Shown: positions 1 through 4,819 of the stretch, one piece after another | Position numbering within the stretch: position 1 is the first letter of the stretch | How the letters are laid out: every line of letters starts with the position of its first letter | Assembly (NCBI GenBank): GCA_947259605.1 | Contig: CAMYMX010000272.1 | Coordinates: forward strand, 1 to 5,533 | DNA from: an uncultured Polyangiaceae bacterium | GTDB taxonomy: Bacteria > Myxococcota_A > Polyangia > Polyangiales > Houyiibacteriaceae | Direction: 5' to 3' | Length of the DNA stretch: 5,533 nucleotides | Position numbers and translations under genes: made by a program | Notes under the pieces: generated by a model | Databases searched by the model: none | The model's input: the letters and a program-made list of their open reading frames with translations, nothing else | Told to the model about the DNA's origin: nothing

Positions 1-9
1 AAAACTGTG

Positions 10-25
10 CCTTGCCCCAGCAAGG
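10..25. terminator. Short hairpin, possible weak terminator
   Basis: CCTTGC and GCAAGG form a perfect 6-bp stem around the 4-base loop CCCA. On the plus strand it is followed by TTTGG; on the minus strand it is followed by CACAGTTTT. Either direction gives only a weak T tract. A minus-strand role would place it about 50 bases after the tRNA/tmRNA-like 3' end at 101-78, as expected for a terminator behind such a gene. The stem is short and this is tentative. Confidence 0.25.
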
Positions 26-77
26 TTTGGTCCCGTTTGCCACCCCAGATCAAAGCGAAGTGATCTCAGATGATTAT

Positions 78-101
78 CGGTGGAGGCGGTGGGAATCGAA
101 C
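78..101 (-). other. Orphan tRNA/tmRNA-like 3' end (possible attachment-site remnant)
   Basis: Read on the minus strand from 101 to 78, the sequence gives G, then a T-loop TTCGATT (100-94), CCCAC (93-89, where the 3' side of the T-stem would be), CGCCTCC (88-82, the acceptor 3' strand), A (81, discriminator) and CCG (80-78) where CCA is expected. The A discriminator and CCTCCACC ending look most like a tmRNA; tRNA-Ser ends are also similar. The match stops abruptly: the expected 5' side of the T-stem (105-101, GGCTG) forms only two of five pairs. No D-arm, anticodon arm or acceptor partner GGAGGCG lies at a sensible distance. It is therefore not an intact RNA gene. A 3' fragment left by site-specific integration, or decay, would explain it; chance resemblance is possible. 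Confidence 0.35.
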
Positions 102-348
102 AGCCGGCGATTCGCCTGATTTCGACGATTCTCGAACGGTTTCGCGGACAGGTGTCGATGAGAACACGTCCAAAGAACACGAACAAAACGCGTTGCCGGA
201 CATTCTTATGACAATGTCACAAATCCCGGATGTGAATCGGGAGCTCGCAGAGGTCGGTGCGAAGTTCGCGGTGTTCGAGGCGCTTCGGCGGAAGCGTGGG
301 CGTTAGCGTCTAAAGGCTTTTCGCGAAGTGCTCGCCACGCGACTGCAG

Positions 349-870
349 CTACGGCATAGCCGGCGTTGCTGTCCAATTCCCGCCACAGGCCATCGCGCTT
401 TCCGCGAATGTCCCCGACGCCATCCTGGCGCTGTCGAACGTACCCGTGATTGTATTCGAGCCGTCAATGACCTCGAACGATCCTTGCTCGATTTGAACGT
501 CGTTTTTGGTCCAGAGCGATCCGCAGCCCGTGATCCCCACCTGAATGGCGAAGCTTTGACAGTCTATGCCGTTGGCGCTGATCTGGGTGCCCGCCTCGTT
601 TACGATGAAGCAGATAGGAAGCGATCCGTTCCCTCCGGTCTCCTCGCCCGTCCAAACCCCCGCGCTCGGCGAAATCGCCCCGCTGCCACCCGAGCCGCCG
701 TTGCCTCCTGCGCCAGCGTCGCCTCCGGATCCGCCGTCGCCAGCCGATCCACCGGCCCCGGCCGAGCCGCCGCTGCCTGCAGAGCCACCGCCGTCCGTGC
801 TGCTGCAGCCAAGCGCTGGAACGAACGTCAACGCCAGGACACACATCCTAAACGAAATCAAGTCCCGCAT
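349..870 (-). CDS. Predicted lipoprotein with Gly/Ser/Ala linker and small Cys-containing C-terminal domain
   Basis: This 173-residue protein starts at the ATG at 870, which has GGAG six bases upstream; longer in-frame extensions to 1191 run through the intergenic region and lack secretory character. Residues 1-21 form a signal peptide with a hydrophobic core (VLALTFVPAL) and the lipobox-like ALGC, making Cys22 the likely lipidated residue. Residues 23-65 are an almost pure Gly/Ser/Ala/Asp linker. Residues about 70-173 look like a compact beta-rich domain with a GVWTG start, alternating hydrophobic strands, ITGTFDSARMASGTF near the end and four cysteines (87, 104, 116, 162) that could form two disulfides. 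Such lipobox-linker-domain proteins are common in myxobacteria, and I recognise the style rather than a named family. It is probably membrane-anchored with the domain displayed in the periplasm or at the surface; function unknown. It diverges from the haem lipoprotein gene at 1097. A second start at 846 (Met9) would shorten the signal peptide and is less likely. Confidence 0.78.
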   Translation of the reverse strand: MRDLISFRMCVLALTFVPALGCSSTDGGGSAGSGGSAGAGGSAGDGGSGGDAGAGGNGGSGGSGAISPSAGVWTGEETGGNGSLPICFIVNEAGTQISANGIDCQSFAIQVGITGCGSLWTKNDVQIEQGSFEVIDGSNTITGTFDSARMASGTFAESAMACGGNWTATPAMP

Positions 871-876
871 GACAAT

Positions 877-880
877 CTCC
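877..880 (-). promoter_or_regulatory. Ribosome binding site for the minus-strand lipoprotein
   Basis: On the minus strand, GGAG lies six bases before the ATG at 870 (intervening ATTGTC). It is modest in strength but well spaced. It favours this start over the longer in-frame extension to 1191 and over the internal ATG at 846. Confidence 0.5.
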
Positions 881-1083
881 AATCCACGAGGAGACCGTGC
901 CACTGAGTCACGGTTTCGGGTAGCGGTCCGCCCTAAGTCGTTGCTTGCCGATCGGTACAGAATCATCGGCCTCTGTGGCTCAACTCGCCCGTTTGTATGC
1001 AGATGTAAAGAAGCGAGCCGGTTTCGGGCGATCGGGTCACTGGAGAAAGGTGGAGTCCGACGCGATCGGGCCGAAGGCTTCGC

Positions 1084-1089
1084 AGGAGG
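1084..1089 (+). promoter_or_regulatory. Strong Shine-Dalgarno deciding the start of the haem lipoprotein
   Basis: A full AGGAGG sits seven bases before the ATG at 1097, in a locally A-rich stretch (AAATAAA). The same frame is open back to 566, but the upstream part is antisense to the other lipoprotein gene. This site plus the lipoprotein signal peptide that follows fixes the start. Confidence 0.85.
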
Positions 1090-1096
1090 AAATAAA

Positions 1097-2149
1097 ATGC
1101 TCAAGAATTTGATAGTTTGGTTGCCTACGCTTGGCATCATGACCCTGCTCGGCGCCTGCGGCTCGGATAGCGTTGGCAGTAGTGCGGCCACGGTGCAGGA
1201 GCGAATTGATCGCTGTCACGATGGGTATGCGTCGTGCGATGGATCATCGGACGATTGCGAGGCCGGCGCGATGGACTGCATGAACGCCGTCCACGGGAAC
1301 GGCGCCAACCAGGACGACGTCGCCGGGCGTTGCGATGCGCTCTATGAGCTGTGCTCGACCAAGACCGAGGATCTGGCCTTCTGCGAAGATCTGCGTCAGG
1401 CGTGTTTTGACTGCGTTGATCGTTACGATGACGACCATGGCGGCGACGACGGCGATAGCGACGACGGCGACGACGGCGACAGCGACGATGACGATCGATG
1501 CCGTCGCGACCATGACGAAAAGGATGGTAACGACGACGACGACGACGACGATCACGATGACGATTACGATGACGATTACGACGACGACGACGACGGCGAT
1601 GACGACTACGACGACGATTACGACGATGACAACGACTGCGATCCAAGCGGTAGCGGCGGCATGTCCGGAACCGGCGGCAGTGGTGGCATGACCGGAACCG
1701 GCGGCAGCGGTGGCATGACCGGAACCGGCGGTAGTGGCGGCATGACCGGCACGGGCGGAATGGACGGCACGGGCGGCATGACCGGAACTGGCGGCTCAGG
1801 TGGCATGGCTGGAGCCGGTGGATCCGGCGGCATGACCGGAACCGGCGGCACCGGCGGCGGCGTCATGGGAGTTTCGTTCGCCTTAGACATTCAACCGTAT
1901 TTCGAAGCGGGCCAGGCGAACTGCGTGCAGTGCCATAGCGGTGGCGGCCCGGCTGGCGTCGACTTGGACAGCTACGCAAACATACTGGCAGGCGGAGACG
2001 GCTTCCCGCTGGTTGTGCCCGGGGATTCGTCCGATCCGTCCGGTGCCCTCATCCCACAGCTCAACGCAAACCACCGCAACGGCCCCGACGATGCGGGCTT
2101 CGTCGTGATCCTCAGTCAGTGGATCGACGAAGGCGCGCTCAACAACTGA
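1097..2149 (+). CDS. Modular lipoprotein: Cys-rich domain, Asp-rich tract, Gly repeats and C-terminal CxxCH haem domain
   Basis: The protein has 350 residues in five parts. (1) Residues 1-20 are a signal peptide ending in lipobox LGAC, so Cys21 is the likely lipidated residue. (2) Residues about 33-107 are predicted helical and hold nine cysteines, mostly spaced C-x6-C (40/47/54/61, 79/86, 96/103, plus 106). (3) Residues 111-182 are about two-thirds Asp with Gly, Ser, Tyr and His, a likely polyanionic or divalent-cation-binding segment. (4) Residues 184-258 are nine-residue repeats of the type GGSGGMTGT with two six-residue units, probably a flexible spacer. (5) Residues 259-350 begin SFALDIQPYF and contain CVQCH (276-280), a covalent haem c motif. 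The rest (DLDSYANIL, VVPGDSSDPS, LSQWIDEGA) matches the pattern of single-haem domains of the planctomycete/myxobacterial cytochrome c type. Those domains usually have a downstream Met-Pro as distal ligand; here no Met follows the motif. An exported, membrane-anchored electron-transfer or redox-sensing role is inferred. A strong AGGAGG supports the start. Confidence 0.9.
   Translation: MLKNLIVWLPTLGIMTLLGACGSDSVGSSAATVQERIDRCHDGYASCDGSSDDCEAGAMDCMNAVHGNGANQDDVAGRCDALYELCSTKTEDLAFCEDLRQACFDCVDRYDDDHGGDDGDSDDGDDGDSDDDDRCRRDHDEKDGNDDDDDDDHDDDYDDDYDDDDDGDDDYDDDYDDDNDCDPSGSGGMSGTGGSGGMTGTGGSGGMTGTGGSGGMTGTGGMDGTGGMTGTGGSGGMAGAGGSGGMTGTGGTGGGVMGVSFALDIQPYFEAGQANCVQCHSGGGPAGVDLDSYANILAGGDGFPLVVPGDSSDPSGALIPQLNANHRNGPDDAGFVVILSQWIDEGALNN
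1427..1642 (+). repeat. Low-complexity GAC/GAT tract encoding an Asp-rich segment
   Basis: Codons 111-182 of the haem lipoprotein gene are mostly GAC or GAT, including a run of seven consecutive Asp codons (146-152) and repeated Tyr-Asp-Asp-Asp units near residues 157-177. The first half (about 116-133) has D-G-D-S-D-D spacing reminiscent of Asp-rich calcium loops. The GAC runs are prone to in-frame slippage, so length may vary between strains. Confidence 0.9.
1646..1861 (+). repeat. Degenerate 27-bp tandem repeats encoding GGSGGMTGT units
   Basis: The units in order are nine residues (184-192), nine (193-201), nine (202-210), nine (211-219), six (220-225, GGMDGT), six (226-231, GGMTGT), nine (232-240, GGSGGMAGA) and nine (241-249), followed by a diverged unit. 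Copies differ mainly at synonymous third positions (GGAACC, GGCACG, GGAACT), so the array is old or selected at protein level. It forms the spacer before the haem domain. Confidence 0.9.
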
Positions 2150-2167
2150 ACCGCTGAAACCCGAGTA

Positions 2168-2197
2168 GGGACCCGAGTCCGCTCGCTATGGGGTCCC
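2168..2197 (+). terminator. GC-rich hairpin after the haem lipoprotein gene
   Basis: GGGACCC (2168-2174) and GGGTCCC (2191-2197) form a perfect 7-bp stem with a 16-base loop, starting 18 bases after the stop codon at 2149. No T tract follows on the plus strand (the next bases are GCGGCAAAA), so it is at best a factor-assisted terminator or an mRNA 3'-end-protecting structure. Confidence 0.35.
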
Positions 2198-2202
2198 GCG
2201 GC

Positions 2203-2237
2203 AAAACGAAGGGAGAGCTCGGACTCGCTCCCTTCGT
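2203..2237 (-). terminator. Intrinsic terminator for the four-gene minus-strand operon
   Basis: ACGAAGGGAG (2206-2215) and CTCCCTTCGT (2228-2237) form a perfect 10-bp stem around a 12-base loop. On the minus strand the stem is followed by a short run of four Ts (2206-2203; the first overlaps the stem base). It begins 34 bases after the stop codon of the last operon gene at 2272. On the plus strand the stem is preceded by AAAA and followed by ACTCTAATT, so it may also slow read-through from the converging gene. Confidence 0.62.
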
Positions 2238-2271
2238 ACTCTAATTGGTGGAGCACGGCTTGGTCGTCGGA

Positions 2272-2502
2272 CTAGAGCTCGCCGCCATCGACATCGTCGT
2301 CCACGCCACCGTCCTCGTCGTCGTCCACGCCACCGTCCTCGTCGTCGTCCACGCCACCGTCCTCGTCCTCGTCCTCGCCCGCGTCGTCCTCGCCCGCATC
2401 GACGCCGCCATCCGAGACTTCGAGGAACGGGCGAAGCGTGGTTTCGCCACAACCCAGCAGCCAAAGGCTTGCCAGCACGACCGTGATCCAACGCCAAGTC
2501 AT
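2272..2502 (-). CDS. Small acidic lipoprotein with DGGVDDDE repeats, last gene of the operon
   Basis: This predicted lipoprotein has 76 residues. The signal peptide is MTWRWITVVLASLWLLGCG, with lipobox LLGC placing the lipidated Cys at residue 18. The mature chain is about 58 residues and extremely acidic: after a short ETTLRPFLEVS segment it is Asp/Glu/Gly with Val, including three DGGVDDDE-type repeats coded by perfect 24-bp copies. The start overlaps the stop of the preceding gene as ATGA and has a strong GGAGGTG eight bases upstream, which argues for real translation. No fold is likely for the acidic tail; it may bind cations or partner proteins, or be a surface-exposed tether. Function is unknown, and the operon position suggests it works with the sigma/FecR-like/barrel proteins. 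A short lipoprotein with a low-complexity tail could also be a fast-evolving accessory with no fixed role. Confidence 0.78.
   Translation of the reverse strand: MTWRWITVVLASLWLLGCGETTLRPFLEVSDGGVDAGEDDAGEDEDEDGGVDDDEDGGVDDDEDGGVDDDVDGGEL
2295..2366 (-). repeat. Three perfect 24-bp tandem repeats
   Basis: Copies at 2295-2318, 2319-2342 and 2343-2366 are identical over all 24 bases. The unit is in frame with the small lipoprotein and codes eight residues (a circular form of DGGVDDDE). Related but shorter GTCCTCG units continue to about 2390. Perfect identity implies recent duplication or ongoing slippage, and changes in copy number would preserve the frame. Confidence 0.95.
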
Positions 2503-3428
2503 CGGAAATGCACCTCCAAACCAAGCCCGGCCTGTGCGGCAAAGGGACCCAAGGACCCGACCTGTTGCGTGCCAGCTGCAACGACGGCCTTCGGCACCAA
2601 CGCCCCGACCTCCCCTTGTGCGCGGAGCCAAATGCGGTCGGTGAGCCCTATGCGAAGCGCGATACGCCCGGCGGGAAATGCGAGCCAGACCCGATCGCGC
2701 TGGCCTTCGAGGTCGGCGGGAGTGGCTCCGCCCGTTCCGTTCGCGCCGAGTCGTGTGGCTGCAACGCGCGCGGCAAGCGCAAGATCGACTCGCTTGGTCA
2801 CGACCGGATGGTACGCGATGGCCGCACCGAACTGATCGACGCGCAAACTCGTCTCAAGCGGACCGGCGTCGAGGCGGCGCATGTACGGCTGGATCGATGC
2901 GAACGCCTGAACCGACCAGTGGCGGTGAAACCGATAGCCGAGGTCCAGCGTCACGAAGGCCAGGGGCGCGACGCCGCCCGGCGAGAGCAGCACGTCACTC
3001 CCAATTCCAAGCCACCAGACCGACGGACTAAAGGGAACCTGCTTGGGGACGTTGGCGATGAAGCGTTCGGCGCGGATGCGCTCACTCACGTAGACCGGCG
3101 CGTTTGAGTCGTCGTCACGCACCAGGACGACGAACGCTTCCTCGCCCAGGCGCGAGCCGTCCGGGTAGAAGACCTCGATGCGCACCGGCTTCGACTGACA
3201 GGCCACGACGGCCTGTACCGTCGCATCGGCAAAGGCGCGCCTCCGTACCCGACGGGTGCGACCATCTACCGACACAGCCGCGGCCGCCAGCCCGATCTGT
3301 TGCAACTCGGCGCGCGCGCGTTCGCAAAGCGGCCCCGTCTTCGCATCGGAGACGACCCGCGTTTCGGCCTTGGCGGGATGGCTCACCGAGAACAAGAGCG
3401 CGACCAAAATGGTGGGCGCCTCTCTCAC
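2499..3428 (-). CDS. Exported protein with predicted outer-membrane beta-barrel C-terminus
   Basis: The 309-residue protein starts with GTG at 3428, overlapping the FecR-like gene's TGA by four bases (GTGA). There is no clear ribosome binding site, so translation probably depends on coupling. Residues 1-21 are a signal peptide ending AKA, likely cleaved before Glu22. Residues 22-125 look like a small periplasmic alpha/beta domain (ERARAELQQIGLAAAAV helix, RIEVFYPDG and AFVVLV strands) with two cysteines, 35 and 77, that could pair. Residues about 135-309 alternate hydrophobic and polar residues in short amphipathic strands (WWLGIGSDVLL, FVTLDLGYRF, VDLALAARVAATRL, IWLRAQGEVGALV) and end GLGLEVHFR, typical of an outer-membrane barrel of perhaps eight strands. 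I do not recognise a named family. It is not a TonB-dependent receptor: it is far too short and has no plug domain. Inferred role: outer-membrane or periplasm-facing partner of the FecR-like regulator. Confidence 0.82.
   Translation of the reverse strand: MREAPTILVALLFSVSHPAKAETRVVSDAKTGPLCERARAELQQIGLAAAAVSVDGRTRRVRRRAFADATVQAVVACQSKPVRIEVFYPDGSRLGEEAFVVLVRDDDSNAPVYVSERIRAERFIANVPKQVPFSPSVWWLGIGSDVLLSPGGVAPLAFVTLDLGYRFHRHWSVQAFASIQPYMRRLDAGPLETSLRVDQFGAAIAYHPVVTKRVDLALAARVAATRLGANGTGGATPADLEGQRDRVWLAFPAGRIALRIGLTDRIWLRAQGEVGALVPKAVVAAGTQQVGSLGPFAAQAGLGLEVHFR
2511..2517 (-). promoter_or_regulatory. Ribosome binding site for the small acidic lipoprotein
   Basis: GGAGGTG on the minus strand lies eight bases before the ATG at 2502, inside the 3' end of the barrel gene. 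It selects the short 76-residue form over the longer in-frame frame starting at 2631. Confidence 0.75.
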
Positions 3429-4819
3429 TCGAGCACCGTGGTGGCCAGCGTCGCGTGTGGGCCGTTGGGGTAGCGGCTCAGGTATTGCCGGGCCGCTTCG
3501 CGCGCGCGGTCTTGGTCCTCGACTTGATGATAGGCCTCGACCAAGCGCCCTGCGGCTTCGCGGGCGAAACGACCGCGGGGCTGTTCGCGCACGTAGGTCT
3601 CGAACCAGGTTGCGGAGGCCCGGTATGCACCCGAATGAAACTGCATGCGCCCGAGAAGAAAGGCGGCATCCGCGGCTGCGTCCGTTGCGGCAAAGCGTGA
3701 CCGGACGACGCTGTAGATGTAGCTGGCCCGCGGATCGCCGAGCTCGCGCGCTGCGGCGCCGAGGTCGATGAGATCGTTCGGACCGGCGCGCCAGATCGCC
3801 TGCTCCACCTGGTCCGACCCGAGCTCTGTCAAGAGCTCGCGGTGCTTGCCTTCATCGAGCAGCGCTTGCCAAGCGGGCTGGGTGGGGGCCGCTTCGGTCG
3901 CCGCGTCCGAGCTCGCAGGCTCCGCAGGCGGCTCGGGCTCCTCGCGCTGAGTTGCCTTTGGCGCGGCCTCGTCTTGTGCCGGTTCCGACTTGGCCTCGGC
4001 GCTTGGCTCCTTGGGTGGGAGCCGGAGCTCGAGCGGCGGCGCGGACGGTCGGGGGGGGCTAGTTCGCGGAGACGCGCGAACCGGTGGCTCGTATGTTGGA
4101 GCTCGGCTGGGCGTGACGGATTCGTTCCGCTCCCGCAAGGCGGGCGCCGGATCTTCGATCGGTGGCGGCGGTTCGGGCAAGGTCGCGGGCGCGAGCGTCC
4201 GGTGCATCTGATCTCCGCTACGTAGGACACGCTCGGGTGCGTCCGGCCCGGCCACGCGGACCTCTCCTTCGAACACCTCGAGGTCGAAGGTTTCTGGCTC
4301 AGGCCGCCATCCCACTCGGAAGCTGGTTCCGGTCACACGCACCACGAACGGCCCGGCCTCCACCAACCATCGCGTGACCGTCCTGTGACGAACCGACACG
4401 GTCGCCTCACCGCGTTCGAGCCTCAAGGTGGCGCCGTCGACCCTCAACTGGCGGACCCGCGCGCGTGCGGACGGAGCGAGTCGGACCTCGGAGCCGTCGG
4501 TGAACGCGATGGACATCGGCCGGTCGACGGTCGCGGCGACCGAACGGTCGATGCGCCGCGATTCCGCTTCGCCCTCCACTCGGTAGGCGAGCGGCGCCGT
4601 GGCCCTTGGCCAGAGCGCCACGAAGGCGAGCGCGATGGCTGCCATGGCGCCGGCCCAGGCGAGCGCGGGGGCCCAGCGAGCAGGACGCACGATGGGCGAC
4701 GCGTCGGTTGCATCCGAGACGAGCTGCCGACGAATGGCCGCGCGCCGTCGATCGTCGGCCAAGGCTTCGTCTTGAATCCGCGCGACCTCGGCGCCGAGCT
4801 CCTCGAGACGCTTGCTCAT
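3425..4819 (-). CDS. FecR-like membrane regulator with Pro-rich linker and TPR-like C-terminus
   Basis: The 464-residue protein starts at the ATG at 4819, overlapping the sigma gene's TGA as ATGA, with GGGGGAGG ending five bases upstream; an upstream in-frame start at 4921 would lie inside the sigma gene and is rejected. Residues 1-47 are a short, charged cytoplasmic segment. Residues 48-70 are a single membrane helix (APALAWAGAMAAIALAFVALW). Residues about 78-190 are a FecR-type domain: FTDGSEVRLAPSARARV, LERGEATVSV, EAGPFVVRVTGTSFRV and EVFEGEVRVAG. Residues about 211-315 are a Pro/Glu/Ala-rich linker. Residues 316-464 are helical repeats of TPR type (AAFLLGRMQFHSGAYRASA, WFETYVREQPRGRFAREAAG, ARQYLSRYPNGPHATLA). 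FecR-family proteins bind a co-encoded sigma factor in the cytoplasm and sense periplasmic signals. Here the TPR region, presumably periplasmic, would contact partners such as the barrel protein. Whether it inhibits or activates the sigma factor cannot be read from the sequence. Confidence 0.92.
   Translation of the reverse strand: MSKRLEELGAEVARIQDEALADDRRRAAIRRQLVSDATDASPIVRPARWAPALAWAGAMAAIALAFVALWPRATAPLAYRVEGEAESRRIDRSVAATVDRPMSIAFTDGSEVRLAPSARARVRQLRVDGATLRLERGEATVSVRHRTVTRWLVEAGPFVVRVTGTSFRVGWRPEPETFDLEVFEGEVRVAGPDAPERVLRSGDQMHRTLAPATLPEPPPPIEDPAPALRERNESVTPSRAPTYEPPVRASPRTSPPRPSAPPLELRLPPKEPSAEAKSEPAQDEAAPKATQREEPEPPAEPASSDAATEAAPTQPAWQALLDEGKHRELLTELGSDQVEQAIWRAGPNDLIDLGAAARELGDPRASYIYSVVRSRFAATDAAADAAFLLGRMQFHSGAYRASATWFETYVREQPRGRFAREAAGRLVEAYHQVEDQDRAREAARQYLSRYPNGPHATLATTVLE

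Larger units (their letters stand above)
1..348. other. Region without a convincing gene; tRNA-like remnant and small palindromes
   Basis: I see no supportable gene in this stretch. A plus-strand frame at 70-306 (78 codons) is open, but it has no good ribosome binding site. Its first codons lie opposite a tRNA/tmRNA-like 3' end, and antisense tRNA ends are a common source of false ORFs. The last 30 or so codons of that frame (from the ATG at 208 or 214) use mostly G/C-ending codons and end in a basic tail, so a decayed gene fragment is possible. The stretch also holds a hairpin at 10-25, an 11-base palindrome (TGACAATGTCA) at 209-219 and the 8-base palindrome TTCGCGAA at 320-327. The minus-strand lipoprotein gene ends at 349 with no obvious intrinsic terminator after it. 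Confidence 0.5.
871..1096. promoter_or_regulatory. Divergent intergenic region between two lipoprotein genes
   Basis: This 226-base gap must carry promoters for both flanking genes if neither is read from further away. I see no convincing -35/-10 pair in either direction and no sigma-54 consensus. Small repeated motifs are present: CGGTTTCGGG occurs at 911-920 and again at 1019-1028, GCGATCGGG at 1028-1036 and 1062-1070, and the 8-base palindrome CCGATCGG at 948-955. These could be operator-like sites but are short enough to arise by chance in GC-rich DNA. Confidence 0.4.

Noticed and set aside
209..219. TGACAATGTCA palindrome as an operator
   Set aside because: There is no adjacent promoter or gene start. 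An 11-base palindrome alone is weak evidence.
70..306. Plus-strand 78-codon frame as a protein gene
   Set aside because: It has no ribosome binding site, and its beginning is antisense to a tRNA/tmRNA-like 3' end. There is no recognisable domain. A decayed fragment in its last 30 codons is possible but not supportable.
78..430. Complete tmRNA on the minus strand
   Set aside because: No GTTTCGAC-type 5' end, tag-coding frame or acceptor partner is visible. Only the 3' end resembles a tmRNA.
566..1096. N-terminal extension of the haem lipoprotein frame
   Set aside because: This Pro/Ala-rich stretch is the complement of the Gly-linker of the minus-strand lipoprotein. The true start at 1097 has AGGAGG and a lipoprotein signal peptide.
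871..1191. N-terminal extension of the minus-strand lipoprotein
   Set aside because: It overlaps the start of the divergent haem lipoprotein and hides the signal peptide. The ATG at 870 with GGAG is better.
1427..1861. CRISPR-like or structural DNA repeat array
   Set aside because: The repeats have no unique spacers, keep the reading frame throughout and encode protein segments.
1137..1890. Arg-rich, Val-rich, Thr-rich and Pro-rich frames over the Asp/Gly-coding region, both strands
   Set aside because: These are shadow readings of low-complexity GAC/GGC codons. The frame encoding the lipoprotein has the signal peptide, the ribosome binding site and the CxxCH domain.
2503..2631. Longer start for the small acidic lipoprotein
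   Set aside because: It would bury the signal peptide inside the chain. The ATG at 2502 has GGAGGTG and overlaps the preceding stop.
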